64,000 nucleotides of DNA from JAHJQZ01 sp963667595 (GCA_963667595.2 CAXXWD010000004.1:1-64000); one strand, 5' to 3'. Shown: positions 35,564-45,509, counted from the stretch's first letter. Notes: generated by a model not told the origin, from the letters alone. Made by a program: numbers and translations.

Positions 35564-37069
35564 TTACGGTGCTTTCTTGTAGAAACGCGGGAAAGTCACC
35601 ACACTGCCTGGGATGGACTCTTCGATGATCGACGGGCTGTTCAGGCGAATCTGCTCCGGACGATACCAAGGCGCAAACCAAGCGTTCTCAACCAGATAGC
35701 GGTTCACCGCCTGATAGGCCGCGATCTGCTCATCGCCGTTCGTCGTCTTGATCTGGTCCATCAGCTCCACGATGCGTGGATCGTTCGTTTTCAGCGGATT
35801 CCAGGCTCCATCCGGCGCCACCAGTTGCTTGATGTCGATCCAGTCCGACTGGCTGCTGAGTTTCATCAGGAAGACGCCGAACTTGCCTGATCTGACGTTC
35901 TGGAGATAGGCGTTCGGTGCGACCTTGACCCAGTCAATATTTACGCCGACATCGCTCATCTGCTGCTCCAGAATCGCGTTGTATCTCGCGAAATAGGGGA
36001 TCTCGGGCAGCGTCAGGCTCAGGCCGCTGCCATATCCGGCTTCCGCCAGAAGGGCCTTCGCCTTTTCCGGGTCGTATTTGTAGTTGTCTTCGAGTTCGGG
36101 AATGTAGGATTCGCTGGTCTTGGGGAAAACCTGATCGGTGACAACCCCGTAGCCGAGATCGACATATTTCAGGATTGAATCGCGATCGATGCTCATGTTG
36201 ATGGCCTGGCGTACGCGCACGTCGGCCATGGCCGGGTTGGTTTCGCCATCGCGATCGGCCAGGAACAGCCCCATCCAGTCGACAGGATTCCGCGTGACCC
36301 GAAACCCGTTCGCCTCGGCGTCGGGCACGTTCTGGGGTTCCGCCGAAATGACGTCGACCTGCCCCGATTTCAACGCGTTGACGCGGGCGCTGATGTCGCT
36401 CATCGGCGTGACCGTGATCCGATCGAACGGGAAGAGGTCGGGATTCCGGTACTGGTCGTTACGCGTGTAGACGTATTGCCGGCTCGGCACCGAAAGATCG
36501 GCATTATAGACATATGGCCCCGTGCCAACCGGCAGCGAATCCACCTCGTTGGGCCCCAGGGTGTTCGGACTGGCCATGGCGCCACCGACGAATGCCAGGC
36601 TGCGAATGAGCGCCGGATCCGGCTCGCTCAGAATGAGCTTGATTTCGGTGGGCGACACGATCTCGAAATCGCTGATCGATTTGGCCATCCAGACGTTCTG
36701 GCCGGTGCCGTCTCTGAGGAACTCGATATTGGCCTTGACCACGTCGGCGTTGAAAGGCGCACCGTCCGTAAACATCACCCCTTCGCAGAGCTTCAGCGTG
36801 AGGACGGTATTGTCCTCGTTATAGGACCACTCCGTCGCGAGATTGGGCGCGTACGACCCATCGGGCATGAGCGTCAGCAGTGTTTCGATCACCGGCGCCC
36901 AGTACTCAAGGCGATTGTCGATCTCGAGTTTGTCGCGGGCAAAACTGATGTTGTCGAACGACTCGACGATCGCAAGCGTGTTGTCGTCATTGGCAACCTC
37001 GGCAAAAGCGGGCATGGCTGTTGAGGCTATAAGTGCAACGCATAACGCTGCAGCAGTTTTGATGCGCAT
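35564..37069 (-). CDS. ABC solute-binding protein family 5 (DppA/OppA-like)
   Basis: 501 aa periplasmic binding protein. Signal peptide MRIKTAAALCVALIASTAMP with cleavage at AFAEV. Family-5 landmarks are LATEWSYNEDNTVLTLKLCE, GVMFTDGAPFNADVVKANIE, VGTGPYVYNADLS, and DVRVRQAINMSIDRDSILKY. Ribosome site GGAGG before ATG 37069. It is transcribed alone from its own upstream region and ends at the terminator near 35.43 kb. It surely serves the DppB-DppCD-DppF transporter next door. Family-5 proteins bind peptides, nickel, opines or oligosaccharides; the sequence alone does not decide. Confidence 0.92.
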   Translation of the reverse strand: MRIKTAAALCVALIASTAMPAFAEVANDDNTLAIVESFDNISFARDKLEIDNRLEYWAPVIETLLTLMPDGSYAPNLATEWSYNEDNTVLTLKLCEGVMFTDGAPFNADVVKANIEFLRDGTGQNVWMAKSISDFEIVSPTEIKLILSEPDPALIRSLAFVGGAMASPNTLGPNEVDSLPVGTGPYVYNADLSVPSRQYVYTRNDQYRNPDLFPFDRITVTPMSDISARVNALKSGQVDVISAEPQNVPDAEANGFRVTRNPVDWMGLFLADRDGETNPAMADVRVRQAINMSIDRDSILKYVDLGYGVVTDQVFPKTSESYIPELEDNYKYDPEKAKALLAEAGYGSGLSLTLPEIPYFARYNAILEQQMSDVGVNIDWVKVAPNAYLQNVRSGKFGVFLMKLSSQSDWIDIKQLVAPDGAWNPLKTNDPRIVELMDQIKTTNGDEQIAAYQAVNRYLVENAWFAPWYRPEQIRLNSPSIIEESIPGSVVTFPRFYKKAP

Positions 37070-37636
37070 AAATCCTCCAGGTCACCGGCTTGTCCGGTTG
37101 CTTTATTTTATCATGGCGTGAACCCCGCCATTACGACCGAAATATCATTCTTAGCGATCAACAGGAAATGCATTTTCTCGACTCGGTGATAACATTTAGT
37201 TTTCTCCAGAATAAAGTGTCGATCCTTAAATGATGCATTCAGATTATCGCGCATGAAAGTTTTGGCATTTCAGATACGTGAGATGCGTGTGATACCCCCG
37301 ATGCCAGGTCGAAAGACGAACAGGAACCGAGCCATTGCGAAATTGGTTGCGAAAACAATAAGTTAATTCGCCGCCAGTCACTATCGCCGATGGCCTGTCG
37401 GATGTGTAGGTACCGAACGCGTGGCCTTGCGCCACACGTGATGGGTCTGGGGCGTAAACGGGAACCGCAGGGCTGTTCCCTGCACCTATGAGGCCCGGGC
37501 ATTCGGATGCCGAACACCGGTGGCGGAACCGAACGGGATGGGCCGAACGCCGTCGGCGGATCGCCGGTCCTTGCGTTTCGATACCGTGCCGAAAAGGACC
37601 GCATGCACGGGCTCTCGTTCGTTCGACGCGTTAGTC
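37070..37636. other. Gap with binding-protein promoter region; remainder featureless
   Basis: The part next to 37069 should hold the promoter of the family-5 binding-protein gene. AATGCATT at 37167-37174, inside the palindrome AAATGCATTT, and ATGCAT at 37233-37238 repeat the motif of the dppB-lysR spacer. From about 37260 to 37636 I see no gene, repeat or strong hairpin. The GH3 promoter must lie here. Confidence 0.5.
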
Positions 37637-40321
37637 ATGGAGGTTGAGTTGAAGACCGTTTTGTTCACAGCCGATGCCGCGCCGAAGCCGGAATCGTCCA
37701 ACGATCAGCGTGCACGCGATCTGGTTGCGCAAATGACGCTCGACGAGAAGATCGACATGATCCGCGGCGTCCAGGAAGACGCTTCAACGGATCAGGGAGC
37801 TGCCGGCTATCTCAAGGGCGTTCAGCGTCTGGGCATTCCGTCCATGCGTTTTGCCGATGGACCTCCCGGCATTCTCACACGCGAGCCTTCGGTCGCCCTT
37901 CCCGCGACGATGGCTCTGGCCGCAACGTTCAGTCGCGTCGATGCCGAGCAAAACGGGGCGATCGTCGGCCTGGAAGCGCGTCGCCTCGGCGTGGATGTCG
38001 CCCTCGAACCCTTTATCAACATGTTGCGCGATCTCAACTTCTCCCGCGGGTGGAACACGTTCGGTGAGGATCCCTACCTGACCGGGGTTCTGGGCGCCGC
38101 GCAAATCGACGGTATCCAGGGCCAGGGCGTGATGGCGCAGGCCAAGCACTATGTCGGCTACGATCTCAACGGCTACAAGGCCGAGATCGACGAGCAGACC
38201 CTGCACGAAGTCTATCTTGCCCCGTTCGAAGCAGCGATCGCGGTCGGCGTTTCGTCCATCATGGGCGCTTATAACTACGTCAACGGCGCATTTGCCTGTG
38301 CCAGCAACGTGCTGATGAACATCACGCTGCGCGGCGAGCTGAATTTCAAGGGCTATACGACCTCCGATTGGGGAGCAACGCACGGTCCGACCGATATCAA
38401 TGCCGGACTGGATATGGAAATGCCGGGTCTGATGCCGATTGGCAGTCCCTGGCTGACGATTACCCGCGCCTATTACGACAACGACGAAAATCCCATGGAC
38501 CCCCTGGTCATGGACAGAAGCGCGCTTGGACGCGTGTTCAACCGTGTCGTGCCGGAAGAGCCGGCCAAAGCCAATGACGCGTTGGGAAAGACCATTCATC
38601 ACGGGCAGTTCCCCGACGATCCCAACCCGATCAACATGGCGGCCGCGCTCAAGACTGGCCAGGTCGAGATCGCGACCGTTGACGAGGCAGTTTATCGCAT
38701 CGTCCACGAAATGAACCGGTTCGGGATGCTGGACGCCGGCAACCATCAACCGACCGGAGAAGCGCTCGATCCACGCATCGCGCCCATTCTGCGCAAGACC
38801 GCCTCCGATTCCGCCGTTCTGCTCAAGAACGAGGACGATATCCTGCCGCTCTCGCAGGCGGATCTCGATGATCTCGCACTGATCGGCCCCGGCGCCGGAC
38901 AGGTCGTGGCCCTTGGGATCAATGCCGAGCACTCGCTCGGCCTGCCCGAAATGCAGAACAGCGTCGTGGAGTTGCTCCGGCGCGAAGCCGGTGGCCGGGC
39001 GAATACGGAAATCCACTATGCCGTCGCCAATGACATGACCGGCACACCGATTCCCGCCGACCACTTCACCGCCCACGGCACTCCCGGCCTTGCGCGCTAC
39101 GTGGACGGAATCAAGGTTGCACAGGACGCCACCCTCGATTTCACCACGACCGGCGCCGCGGCTTTTCCTGCGGGCGTATTTCCGAACTGGCGGGGCGAAC
39201 TGGATATAGAAGAAAGTGGCACCTACACCATCTGCCTTCAGGTCATGGGGACACATGGGGAACTTTATATCGACAACAAACTGGTCGGCCACACCAGCGG
39301 CTTGCTCCATGCCCGCCACGGCGACACCGTGCAGGCTGGCCAGGACGGTCTGTTACCGACAACGGACAATCTCAACAACGTGCGCCGTTTCATCGACCTG
39401 ACGGCGGGCAAACACAGCATCAAGGTGACGACGAGCGACGACACTTCGCACGCGCCGGTGCAGGTTCGTCTCAATTGGGTGACCCCGAAACAGCGCGAAG
39501 AAAACTATCGCCACGCCGTGGAAACGGCCGGAAAGGCACCCAAGGCCGTGGTCTTCGCCTGGGCCCGTCAAAACCCGGTTTTCAGCCTTACCAGCGAGCA
39601 AAACCGGCTCATCGAGGACGTCGCGACACGCAATCCCAATACCGTGGTCGTTCTCAACACCAGCTATCCGGTCGCCATGCCCTGGTTCGACAAGGTCAAG
39701 GGCGTGGTCAACATGTGGTGGCCGGGAGACAAGGGCGGCGAAGCGACGCTCGATGTGTTGGCCGGACGCGTCAGTCCTGCCGGGCGTCTGCCGTTTACCT
39801 GGGCGAAAAGGCTCGAAGACTATCCAGCCAATGACCCGAAATACCCTGAGCGTGGGGGTCGGGCCGATGGCGTGGTGGCCTATTCGGAAGGCGTGAATAT
39901 CGGGTATCGCTGGTTCGATGCCACGGGAAAGAAACCGCTTTTCCCGTTCGGGTTCGGACTGAGCTATACGACATTCGCCTATTCGGATTTGTCGGTCAGC
40001 CCGGCATCAGATGGCGGTCTGGATTTGCACTTCACAGTCGCCAATACCGGCGCACGCGAGTCCGACGAGGTTCCACAGGCCTATCTCGGCGCACCGACCA
40101 CCCCGCCGAAGGGCGTGGCATTTGCCAAAAAGACGCTTGTCGGTTTCGACCGGATTCACCTGAAGGCAGGAGAAAAGAAAGACGTCTTCATGCACGTGCC
40201 CCTGCGCCTGATGCAGTATTGGGATACCAAACAAGCAAAATGGGTGCGCACCGATGCAGAAAGAACCGTATTCGTAGGTAGCTCCTCGGAAAATCCGTTC
40301 CTGGCCGCGCCTGTCGCATAG
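37637..40321 (+). CDS. Glycoside hydrolase family 3 beta-glycosidase with PA14-like insert
   Basis: 894 aa, no signal peptide, so cytoplasmic. The N-terminal barrel has RFADGPPGILTREPSVALPA, NFSRGWNTFGEDPYLTGVLG and QAKHYVGYDLNG; the nucleophile Asp is in GYTTSDWGATHGPTDINAGL. An alpha/beta sandwich (SDSAVLLKNEDDILPLSQAD) is interrupted at about residues 480-610 by a beta-rich PA14-type insert (YTICLQVMGTHGELYIDNKL). The Fn3-like C-terminus follows (FPFGFGLSYTTFAYSDL). PA14 inserts are known in beta-glucosidases that bind longer chains. Start: ATG 37637 is given, but TTG 37649 has GGAGG directly before it and may be the true start. It is convergent with the lacI at 40.6 kb. Substrate (beta-glucoside or beta-xyloside) is not certain. 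Confidence 0.9.
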   Translation: MEVELKTVLFTADAAPKPESSNDQRARDLVAQMTLDEKIDMIRGVQEDASTDQGAAGYLKGVQRLGIPSMRFADGPPGILTREPSVALPATMALAATFSRVDAEQNGAIVGLEARRLGVDVALEPFINMLRDLNFSRGWNTFGEDPYLTGVLGAAQIDGIQGQGVMAQAKHYVGYDLNGYKAEIDEQTLHEVYLAPFEAAIAVGVSSIMGAYNYVNGAFACASNVLMNITLRGELNFKGYTTSDWGATHGPTDINAGLDMEMPGLMPIGSPWLTITRAYYDNDENPMDPLVMDRSALGRVFNRVVPEEPAKANDALGKTIHHGQFPDDPNPINMAAALKTGQVEIATVDEAVYRIVHEMNRFGMLDAGNHQPTGEALDPRIAPILRKTASDSAVLLKNEDDILPLSQADLDDLALIGPGAGQVVALGINAEHSLGLPEMQNSVVELLRREAGGRANTEIHYAVANDMTGTPIPADHFTAHGTPGLARYVDGIKVAQDATLDFTTTGAAAFPAGVFPNWRGELDIEESGTYTICLQVMGTHGELYIDNKLVGHTSGLLHARHGDTVQAGQDGLLPTTDNLNNVRRFIDLTAGKHSIKVTTSDDTSHAPVQVRLNWVTPKQREENYRHAVETAGKAPKAVVFAWARQNPVFSLTSEQNRLIEDVATRNPNTVVVLNTSYPVAMPWFDKVKGVVNMWWPGDKGGEATLDVLAGRVSPAGRLPFTWAKRLEDYPANDPKYPERGGRADGVVAYSEGVNIGYRWFDATGKKPLFPFGFGLSYTTFAYSDLSVSPASDGGLDLHFTVANTGARESDEVPQAYLGAPTTPPKGVAFAKKTLVGFDRIHLKAGEKKDVFMHVPLRLMQYWDTKQAKWVRTDAERTVFVGSSSENPFLAAPVA

Positions 40322-40423
40322 ACCCCTGAACGGCTGGTTGTCATGACGGCTGGCGCGAAGACCCGAACTTTACGTCTTCGCACACCGCTTTTGACACACG
40401 GATCAGGCAATCAGGCCCAACGT

Positions 40424-40457
40424 GAACACGCCACTGGCCAAAGCCGGCGGCGTGTTC
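40424..40457. terminator. Hairpin between convergent GH3 and lacI genes
   Basis: Stem GAACACGCC / GGCGTGTTC (40424-40432, 40449-40457) with a 16-base loop. There is no long T run on either side, so termination is only suggested by position between convergent genes. Confidence 0.4.
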
Positions 40458-40483
40458 ATTTAGCTAAGGTGATCTGCACTCTC

Positions 40484-40502
40484 TTCTTGTTTTGTCGCGT
40501 TC
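40484..40502 (-). repeat. Dispersed palindromic intergenic element, fragment
   Basis: On the minus strand reads GAACGCGACAAAACAAGAA, the internal block of the longer copies at 20811 and 25176. The flanking hairpins are absent. Confidence 0.45.
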
Positions 40503-40583
40503 ATCGTAAAAAACAGTCCGGAACGGCGGGCGAAAAACAGGTTCGCGAACGCCCGCGGTTCTTTCCGGCGACAGCTGAAACGA

Positions 40584-41636
40584 TCAGCGCCTGACCGGCG
40601 CGGTTGAGTTGCGCACCACAAGCCTGACGGCGGTTTCGGTATAGGTGGCGAGCCGGTCCTGTCCCTTGATCCGCTCAACCAGCCGGTTGACGCTGCGCGC
40701 GCCGATATCTTCGGATTCCACCCTGATCGTGGTCAGGGGTACCGAGTTGAGCGCCGCCGTCGAGATATCGTCGAACCCGATGACCGAAATATCGCCCGGC
40801 ACGTCGAGGCCCGCTTCCGTCAATGCCGCGATGGCGCCAAAGGCGCAGGCATCGTTGAAGCACTGGACGGCGGTGAAATCCGGCTTTCCCACGCGCTCCA
40901 TCCGCTGCTTGACCGCCCGATAGGCCACATCGGTCCTCAACACGTCGAGTTCGACGACGAGATCGTCATCGGCGGCCACGCCGGCTTCGCGAAAGGCGCG
41001 ATGCGTGCCGCGTACGCGGTCGCGGATGGTCGGGCGTTGGGAATGGGCCAGCGTCAGGATGCGGGTGTGGCCGAGTTCCAGGAGATGATGGGCGCCGAGA
41101 TAGCCGCCGGTCCCGTTGGCCGGGGCGACGGCATCGAGCCGCATCAGCGGCTCGCGGCCGTTGACGATGACGGCGGGAATGCCGCGGTCGTGAAGCGCCT
41201 GCACGATTTCCTCGCGTTGCATCGACAGCAACAGGTATCCGGCGGGATCACCCAGGGAATCGAGCGGCCCCAACCCGGACGGACCGACCAGCGTCATCGA
41301 AAGCGGCAGGCCGAGTTCGCGGGCACGCCGTTGCAGGCCGCGATGCACGGATTGGTTGAATTCGCCGGCATCGGCCTCGGCCAGATGCAGATCGGTCAGA
41401 ACGGCAATCTGGGAAATGCCCGGCAAGACGCCGATGGTGCCGGTGTAATTGAGCCGCTCCGCCGCCGACTGGACGCGCATGCGCACATCGCCGGAAATGC
41501 CCGGCGCGCCGTTGAGCGCTCGCGAGGCCGTGCTGATCGAAACCCCCACCGCTTCTGCGATATCCTTGAGCGTCACACGGCCGGGTTTGTCCTTGTTGGC
41601 GTCATTTGAACCGGAAGGCGCATCATACCCGGCCAT
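40584..41636 (-). CDS. LacI-family transcriptional regulator
   Basis: 350 aa. Helix-turn-helix VTLKDIAEAVGVSISTASRA, LNGAPGISGDVRMRV, then the effector domain (GYLGAHHLLELGHTRILTLA, DISVIGFDDISTAALNSVPL). Start 41636 (MAGYDAPSGS) follows a G-rich ribosome site; the open frame continues to 41804 through the promoter region. Divergent from the heparinase-like gene, so it is the likely local regulator of the heparinase - ABC - GH88 operon. Two palindromes in the spacer are candidate operators. Confidence 0.9.
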   Translation of the reverse strand: MAGYDAPSGSNDANKDKPGRVTLKDIAEAVGVSISTASRALNGAPGISGDVRMRVQSAAERLNYTGTIGVLPGISQIAVLTDLHLAEADAGEFNQSVHRGLQRRARELGLPLSMTLVGPSGLGPLDSLGDPAGYLLLSMQREEIVQALHDRGIPAVIVNGREPLMRLDAVAPANGTGGYLGAHHLLELGHTRILTLAHSQRPTIRDRVRGTHRAFREAGVAADDDLVVELDVLRTDVAYRAVKQRMERVGKPDFTAVQCFNDACAFGAIAALTEAGLDVPGDISVIGFDDISTAALNSVPLTTIRVESEDIGARSVNRLVERIKGQDRLATYTETAVRLVVRNSTAPVRR

Positions 41637-41718
41637 TGGCAAATCCCCCCTGGCGCGCACCGCACTGTCGCGGCATCCGCCTACAATTTTTCCAATCATG
41701 ACACAAGTCGGCCGATTG

Positions 41719-41750
41719 TGCAAATTTGCATTATCAGCGCAATATTGCGC
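41719..41750. promoter_or_regulatory. Two palindromes in the lacI-heparinase spacer
   Basis: TGCAAATTTGCA (41719-41730) and GCGCAATATTGCGC (41737-41750) are both perfect inverted repeats, centres 19 bases apart. A related TTGCGCATATTGCC overlaps the second. Probable operators for the divergent LacI regulator, in an unusually A+T-rich stretch. Confidence 0.55.
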
Positions 41751-41845
41751 ATATTGCCAAAATTGTCTTGACTTTGCGAACCCGGGCTGTCTGACTTGGT
41801 CCATCGAAAAGTCGACGCCAGTTCGACAGGGGAGACGTGCGACGC

Positions 41846-43696
41846 ATGGCGAAAGTCAGCCACGGCACAAGGGACAAGGGAACGGTTTCCGATTGCCTTT
41901 GCGGGCAGCCGGATATCCTTTGCGGATTCTCTCCCGCGCCTGTTTCCTCGGATCGCGCCTTCTGGACCGGGCTTCCGGCTAAAACCGCCGCCGCGCTGGT
42001 TGCGGACGCCGAAGCGGCGTGCACCGGCGACTGGCCGGTATTGTCCGCCCATGCCTATCGCTCCTTTTCGCTGACCGGGGACCGCGCCGGCTACGAGGCC
42101 GGTTATTTCGCCCGCCGGCGTCGGCTCAATGCCCTGGCGCTCGGCGAACTCGTCGAAGCGAAAGGCCGGTTCGTCGATGCGCTGATCGACGGGATCGTGC
42201 TCATCGCCGAGGAAAGCGGTTGGCAATTGCCGGCGCATAACGGTTACGCGCGCGATGCCAGACCGGCCCCGCTCCCCGACCCGGCGCAACCCGTCATCGA
42301 CCTGTTTGCGGCCGAAACCGGCGCGCAACTGGCGGTTATCGCTTCCGTTCTCGGCGACACGCTCGATGCCGCCTGCCCGGGCCTTGTCGCACGGATCGAT
42401 CACGAGATCGAAACGCGCATCACGCGTCCCTATCTTGCCCGCCATTTCTGGTGGATGGGCCATGACGGCGGCAAGATGATCAACTGGACGCCCTGGTGTA
42501 CCCAGAACGTCCTGTTGGCGAGTTTCACCCGCCCCACCGACCAGAAAACGCGTCGCGCCGTTCTTGCGGAGGCGGGTTTCGGACTCGATGCCTTCCTTGC
42601 CGAATATGAAGAGGACGGCGCCTGCGACGAAGGCGCGTTCTATTATCGGCACGCAGCGCTGTGTCTTTATGGAGCGCTGAGCGTGATGGACGCCGTGGCG
42701 CCGAACGCCATCGCCCCGCTCTGGCGCAGCCCAAAAATCCGCAACATGGCGGAGTATGCGCTTTTCGCCCACATCGCCGGCGACACCTACATCAATTTCG
42801 CCGACGCGTCGGCCGTGCTGCCACCATCGGGCGCGCGCGAGTTCCTTTTCGGCAAAAAGGTTGGATCGGACGCCCTCTGCGCCCTGGCTGCGTCGGATTT
42901 TGCCAGAGACGAGCGCCCCGATCAGCCCGAAGAGACCAACCTGTTCTATCGCCTGCTGGCGCTGACAACCGCCTCGGAAATCGCCAAATTCTCCGGACGC
43001 CGGATCGAAACGCCCGACATCTATTATCCGAGCTGCGGTCTGTTCATCGCGCGCGACGCGCGGTTCGTCCTGGCCGCCAAGGCGGGCGACAATGACGAAG
43101 GCGGGCACAACCACAACGACGTCGGCTCCGTCACCCTTTACGTCGACGGCAAACCGCTGCTCATCGATGTGGGCGTCGAGACCTATACCCAAAAGACCTT
43201 CTCGCCCGAGCGCTACCAGATCTGGACCATGCAGTCGGCCTGGCACAACCTGCCGAGTTTCGAAGGCATCGGCGAAAACGCCGGCGCCAGTTTCGCCGCC
43301 CGCGATGTTTCGGTCGATCTCGACGGCGAAACGCCGAATATCGCCATGGAGATCGCCGGCGCCTATCCGCCCGAAGCAGGCGTTTCGTCCTATCGGCGCA
43401 TGGTGCGCCTGACCAAGGGGAAGAACGTCGAGATCGTCGATACCCACGTGGGATCGCGCAAGGCCGAACTGTCGTTGATGTTTTCGGAAAAGCCGGCCCT
43501 GTCGGACGGCCGGATTGGCGTGGGCGCGCTTGCCACGATTGAAATTGCCGGCGCCGGCGCCATGCGAATGGAGGAGATCGCCATTACCGATCCACGTCTT
43601 GAGGAGGCCTGGCACGATAGGATCTATCGGGTTCTCGTGCCGCTTGCCGCAAACGAGCTTCGTCTGACACTCACCGCCGGAGAAGCCAACCGATGA
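41846..43696 (+). CDS. Heparinase II/III-like polysaccharide lyase
   Basis: 616 aa. An (alpha/alpha) toroid domain comes first (ALVADAEAACTGDWPVLSAH, GYEAGYFARRRRLNALALGE, LARHFWWMGHDGGKMINWTP), then the heparinase II/III beta-sandwich with NDEGGHNHNDVGSVTLYVDG, carrying the metal/catalytic His, and LLIDVGVETYTQKTFSPERY. No signal peptide, so it is probably cytoplasmic and acts on imported oligosaccharides. Members cleave uronate-containing glycans by beta-elimination. ATG 41846 is preferred; GTG 41837 is in frame nearer the GGGGAGA ribosome site. It heads the operon; its stop overlaps the MalF start as ATGA. The precise polymer is unknown. Confidence 0.85.
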   Translation: MAKVSHGTRDKGTVSDCLCGQPDILCGFSPAPVSSDRAFWTGLPAKTAAALVADAEAACTGDWPVLSAHAYRSFSLTGDRAGYEAGYFARRRRLNALALGELVEAKGRFVDALIDGIVLIAEESGWQLPAHNGYARDARPAPLPDPAQPVIDLFAAETGAQLAVIASVLGDTLDAACPGLVARIDHEIETRITRPYLARHFWWMGHDGGKMINWTPWCTQNVLLASFTRPTDQKTRRAVLAEAGFGLDAFLAEYEEDGACDEGAFYYRHAALCLYGALSVMDAVAPNAIAPLWRSPKIRNMAEYALFAHIAGDTYINFADASAVLPPSGAREFLFGKKVGSDALCALAASDFARDERPDQPEETNLFYRLLALTTASEIAKFSGRRIETPDIYYPSCGLFIARDARFVLAAKAGDNDEGGHNHNDVGSVTLYVDGKPLLIDVGVETYTQKTFSPERYQIWTMQSAWHNLPSFEGIGENAGASFAARDVSVDLDGETPNIAMEIAGAYPPEAGVSSYRRMVRLTKGKNVEIVDTHVGSRKAELSLMFSEKPALSDGRIGVGALATIEIAGAGAMRMEEIAITDPRLEEAWHDRIYRVLVPLAANELRLTLTAGEANR

Positions 43697-44640
43697 GCAT
43701 GGCAGTCGACAACATGGCGCCAAAGCCGCCCGAAAAGGTCGCTGTGTCGCGCCGCTGGCGGAGAACCGTCAACAACCTCGTGGCGTTTTCGTTCATCGCG
43801 CCCAACTTCATCGGCTTCGTAGTGTTCACCCTCGGACCGATCATCTTCGCCTTTATCCTGGCTTTCATGCACTGGGACGGCAACAACCCCATCGAGTTCG
43901 CCGGTCTCGACAATTTCTGGAAGCTGTTCAGGGACAAGCAGTTCATCGCCGCGTTCTGGAACACCATCATCTATACCGGCGCGACCGTGCCGTTGACGCT
44001 GGCCTGCGCGCTCGGCATGGCCATCCTTTTGAACCAGAAGATCTTCGGGCGCAATTTCTTCCGGACCGTGGCCTTTTTCCCCTATGTCGCCTCGCTGATC
44101 GCGGTGGCGGTGGTGTGGAACATGATGTTCCACCCCGAATTCGGGCCGGTGAACATGGTTCTTTACTCGCTCGGGATCGATCCCAAGGATCTGCCGCGCT
44201 GGGCAGCCGACCGGCACTGGGCCATGATCACCGTCATCATGTTCTCGGTCTGGAAGAACATGGGCTATTTCATGGTGATCTATCTGGCCGGGCTCCAGGG
44301 GATCAGCGCCGAACTCTACGAGGCGGCCGATATCGACGGCGCCTCGGCCTGGCAGAAATTCTGGCGCATCACCCTACCCCAGCTGGCGCCGACCACCTTC
44401 TTCGTTTCCGTGATGCTGACCATCACCTCGTTCAAGGTGTTCGATCAGGTCTTCATGATCACGCAAGGCGGCCCCGGCACCTCGACGCTGGTGCTCGTCT
44501 ATCACATCTACAACGAAGCGTTCGTTTCCTGGGATCTCGGCTATTCCAGCATGGTGGCCATGGTCCTGTTCGTGCTCGTGCTCGCCATCACCCTCATTCA
44601 GTTCCGGCTGACCCGTGAAGCCGAGGAGGACGTCTCATGA
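43693..44640 (+). CDS. Carbohydrate ABC transporter permease (MalF type)
   Basis: 315 aa inner-membrane subunit. First membrane segment LVAFSFIAPNFIGFVVFTLG; loop FAGLDNFWKLFRDKQFIAAF; EAA loop YEAADIDGASAWQKFWRITL; VFMITQGGPGTSTLVLVYHI near the end. Start and stop both sit in ATGA overlaps with the neighbours, so translation is tightly coupled. It works with the MalG subunit, the ATPase at 46.7 kb and the binding protein at 48.6 kb as a complete CUT1 importer. Confidence 0.93.
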   Translation: MSMAVDNMAPKPPEKVAVSRRWRRTVNNLVAFSFIAPNFIGFVVFTLGPIIFAFILAFMHWDGNNPIEFAGLDNFWKLFRDKQFIAAFWNTIIYTGATVPLTLACALGMAILLNQKIFGRNFFRTVAFFPYVASLIAVAVVWNMMFHPEFGPVNMVLYSLGIDPKDLPRWAADRHWAMITVIMFSVWKNMGYFMVIYLAGLQGISAELYEAADIDGASAWQKFWRITLPQLAPTTFFVSVMLTITSFKVFDQVFMITQGGPGTSTLVLVYHIYNEAFVSWDLGYSSMVAMVLFVLVLAITLIQFRLTREAEEDVS

Positions 44641-45509
44641 GCACCGACACGCTTGTTGTCGCCACGGCTCCGCTCAAGCGACCCCGCCGCCGCATCAACT
44701 GGGGGCTCATCGCCACCTATGTCATCGTCATCATCATCACGCTGACGATGCTCATGCCCTTCATCTGGATGTTGTCGGCCTCTCTCAAGCTCGACAAGGA
44801 CGTCTTCGCCTTTCCCATTCAGTGGATTCCCGCGCATCCGCGCTGGGAGAACTATGTCGAGATCTGGACCAAGATCCCGCTCGGCCTGTTCGTCATGAAC
44901 ACGTTCAAGCTGACAATCATCGTCACGATCCTGCAGCTTCTGACCTCGAGTTTCGCCGCCTACGCTTTCGCCAAGCTGCATTTCCCGTTCCGCAACACGC
45001 TGTTCCTCGCCTATATCGCCACCATCGCCATGCCCTGGCAGGTCTACATGGTGCCGCAATTCATCATGATGCGCGGCTTCGGGCTGACCAACACGCTGAC
45101 CGCGCTGGTGTGTTTGCAGGCGTTCACGGCCTTCGGCGTCTTCCTGATGCGTCAGTTCTACATGTCCATCCCCGACGAATTATGCGAGGCGGCACGCATC
45201 GACGGCATGTCCGAATACGGCATCTGGTGGCGGATCATGTTGCCGCTTTCCATGCCGGCACTGTCGACCCTTACCATCTTCACCTTCGTTACGACCTGGA
45301 ACGATTTTCTCGGGCCGCTGATCTATCTGACCAAGACCGAGGTCAAGACGATCCAGATCGGCATCCGCATGTTCATCTCCCAATACACCCAGGAGTACGG
45401 GCTGATCATGGCCGCCTCGGTCGTGTCGCTGATCCCGGTTCTCATCGTCTTTCTGGCGCTGCAGCGCTTCTTCGTCGAGGGTATCGCCTCGACCGGACTC
45501 AAGGGTTAG
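44637..45509 (+). CDS. Carbohydrate ABC transporter permease (MalG type)
   Basis: 290 aa. Opening segment LIATYVIVIIITLTMLMPFI followed by WMLSASLKLDKDVFAFPIQW, classic for MalG-type proteins. EAA loop CEAARIDGMSEYGIWWRIML, and the C-terminal VEGIASTGLKG. The ATG overlaps the MalF stop (ATGA). GH88 begins two bases after its stop, so uptake and hydrolysis are encoded together. Confidence 0.93.
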   Translation: MSTDTLVVATAPLKRPRRRINWGLIATYVIVIIITLTMLMPFIWMLSASLKLDKDVFAFPIQWIPAHPRWENYVEIWTKIPLGLFVMNTFKLTIIVTILQLLTSSFAAYAFAKLHFPFRNTLFLAYIATIAMPWQVYMVPQFIMMRGFGLTNTLTALVCLQAFTAFGVFLMRQFYMSIPDELCEAARIDGMSEYGIWWRIMLPLSMPALSTLTIFTFVTTWNDFLGPLIYLTKTEVKTIQIGIRMFISQYTQEYGLIMAASVVSLIPVLIVFLALQRFFVEGIASTGLKG

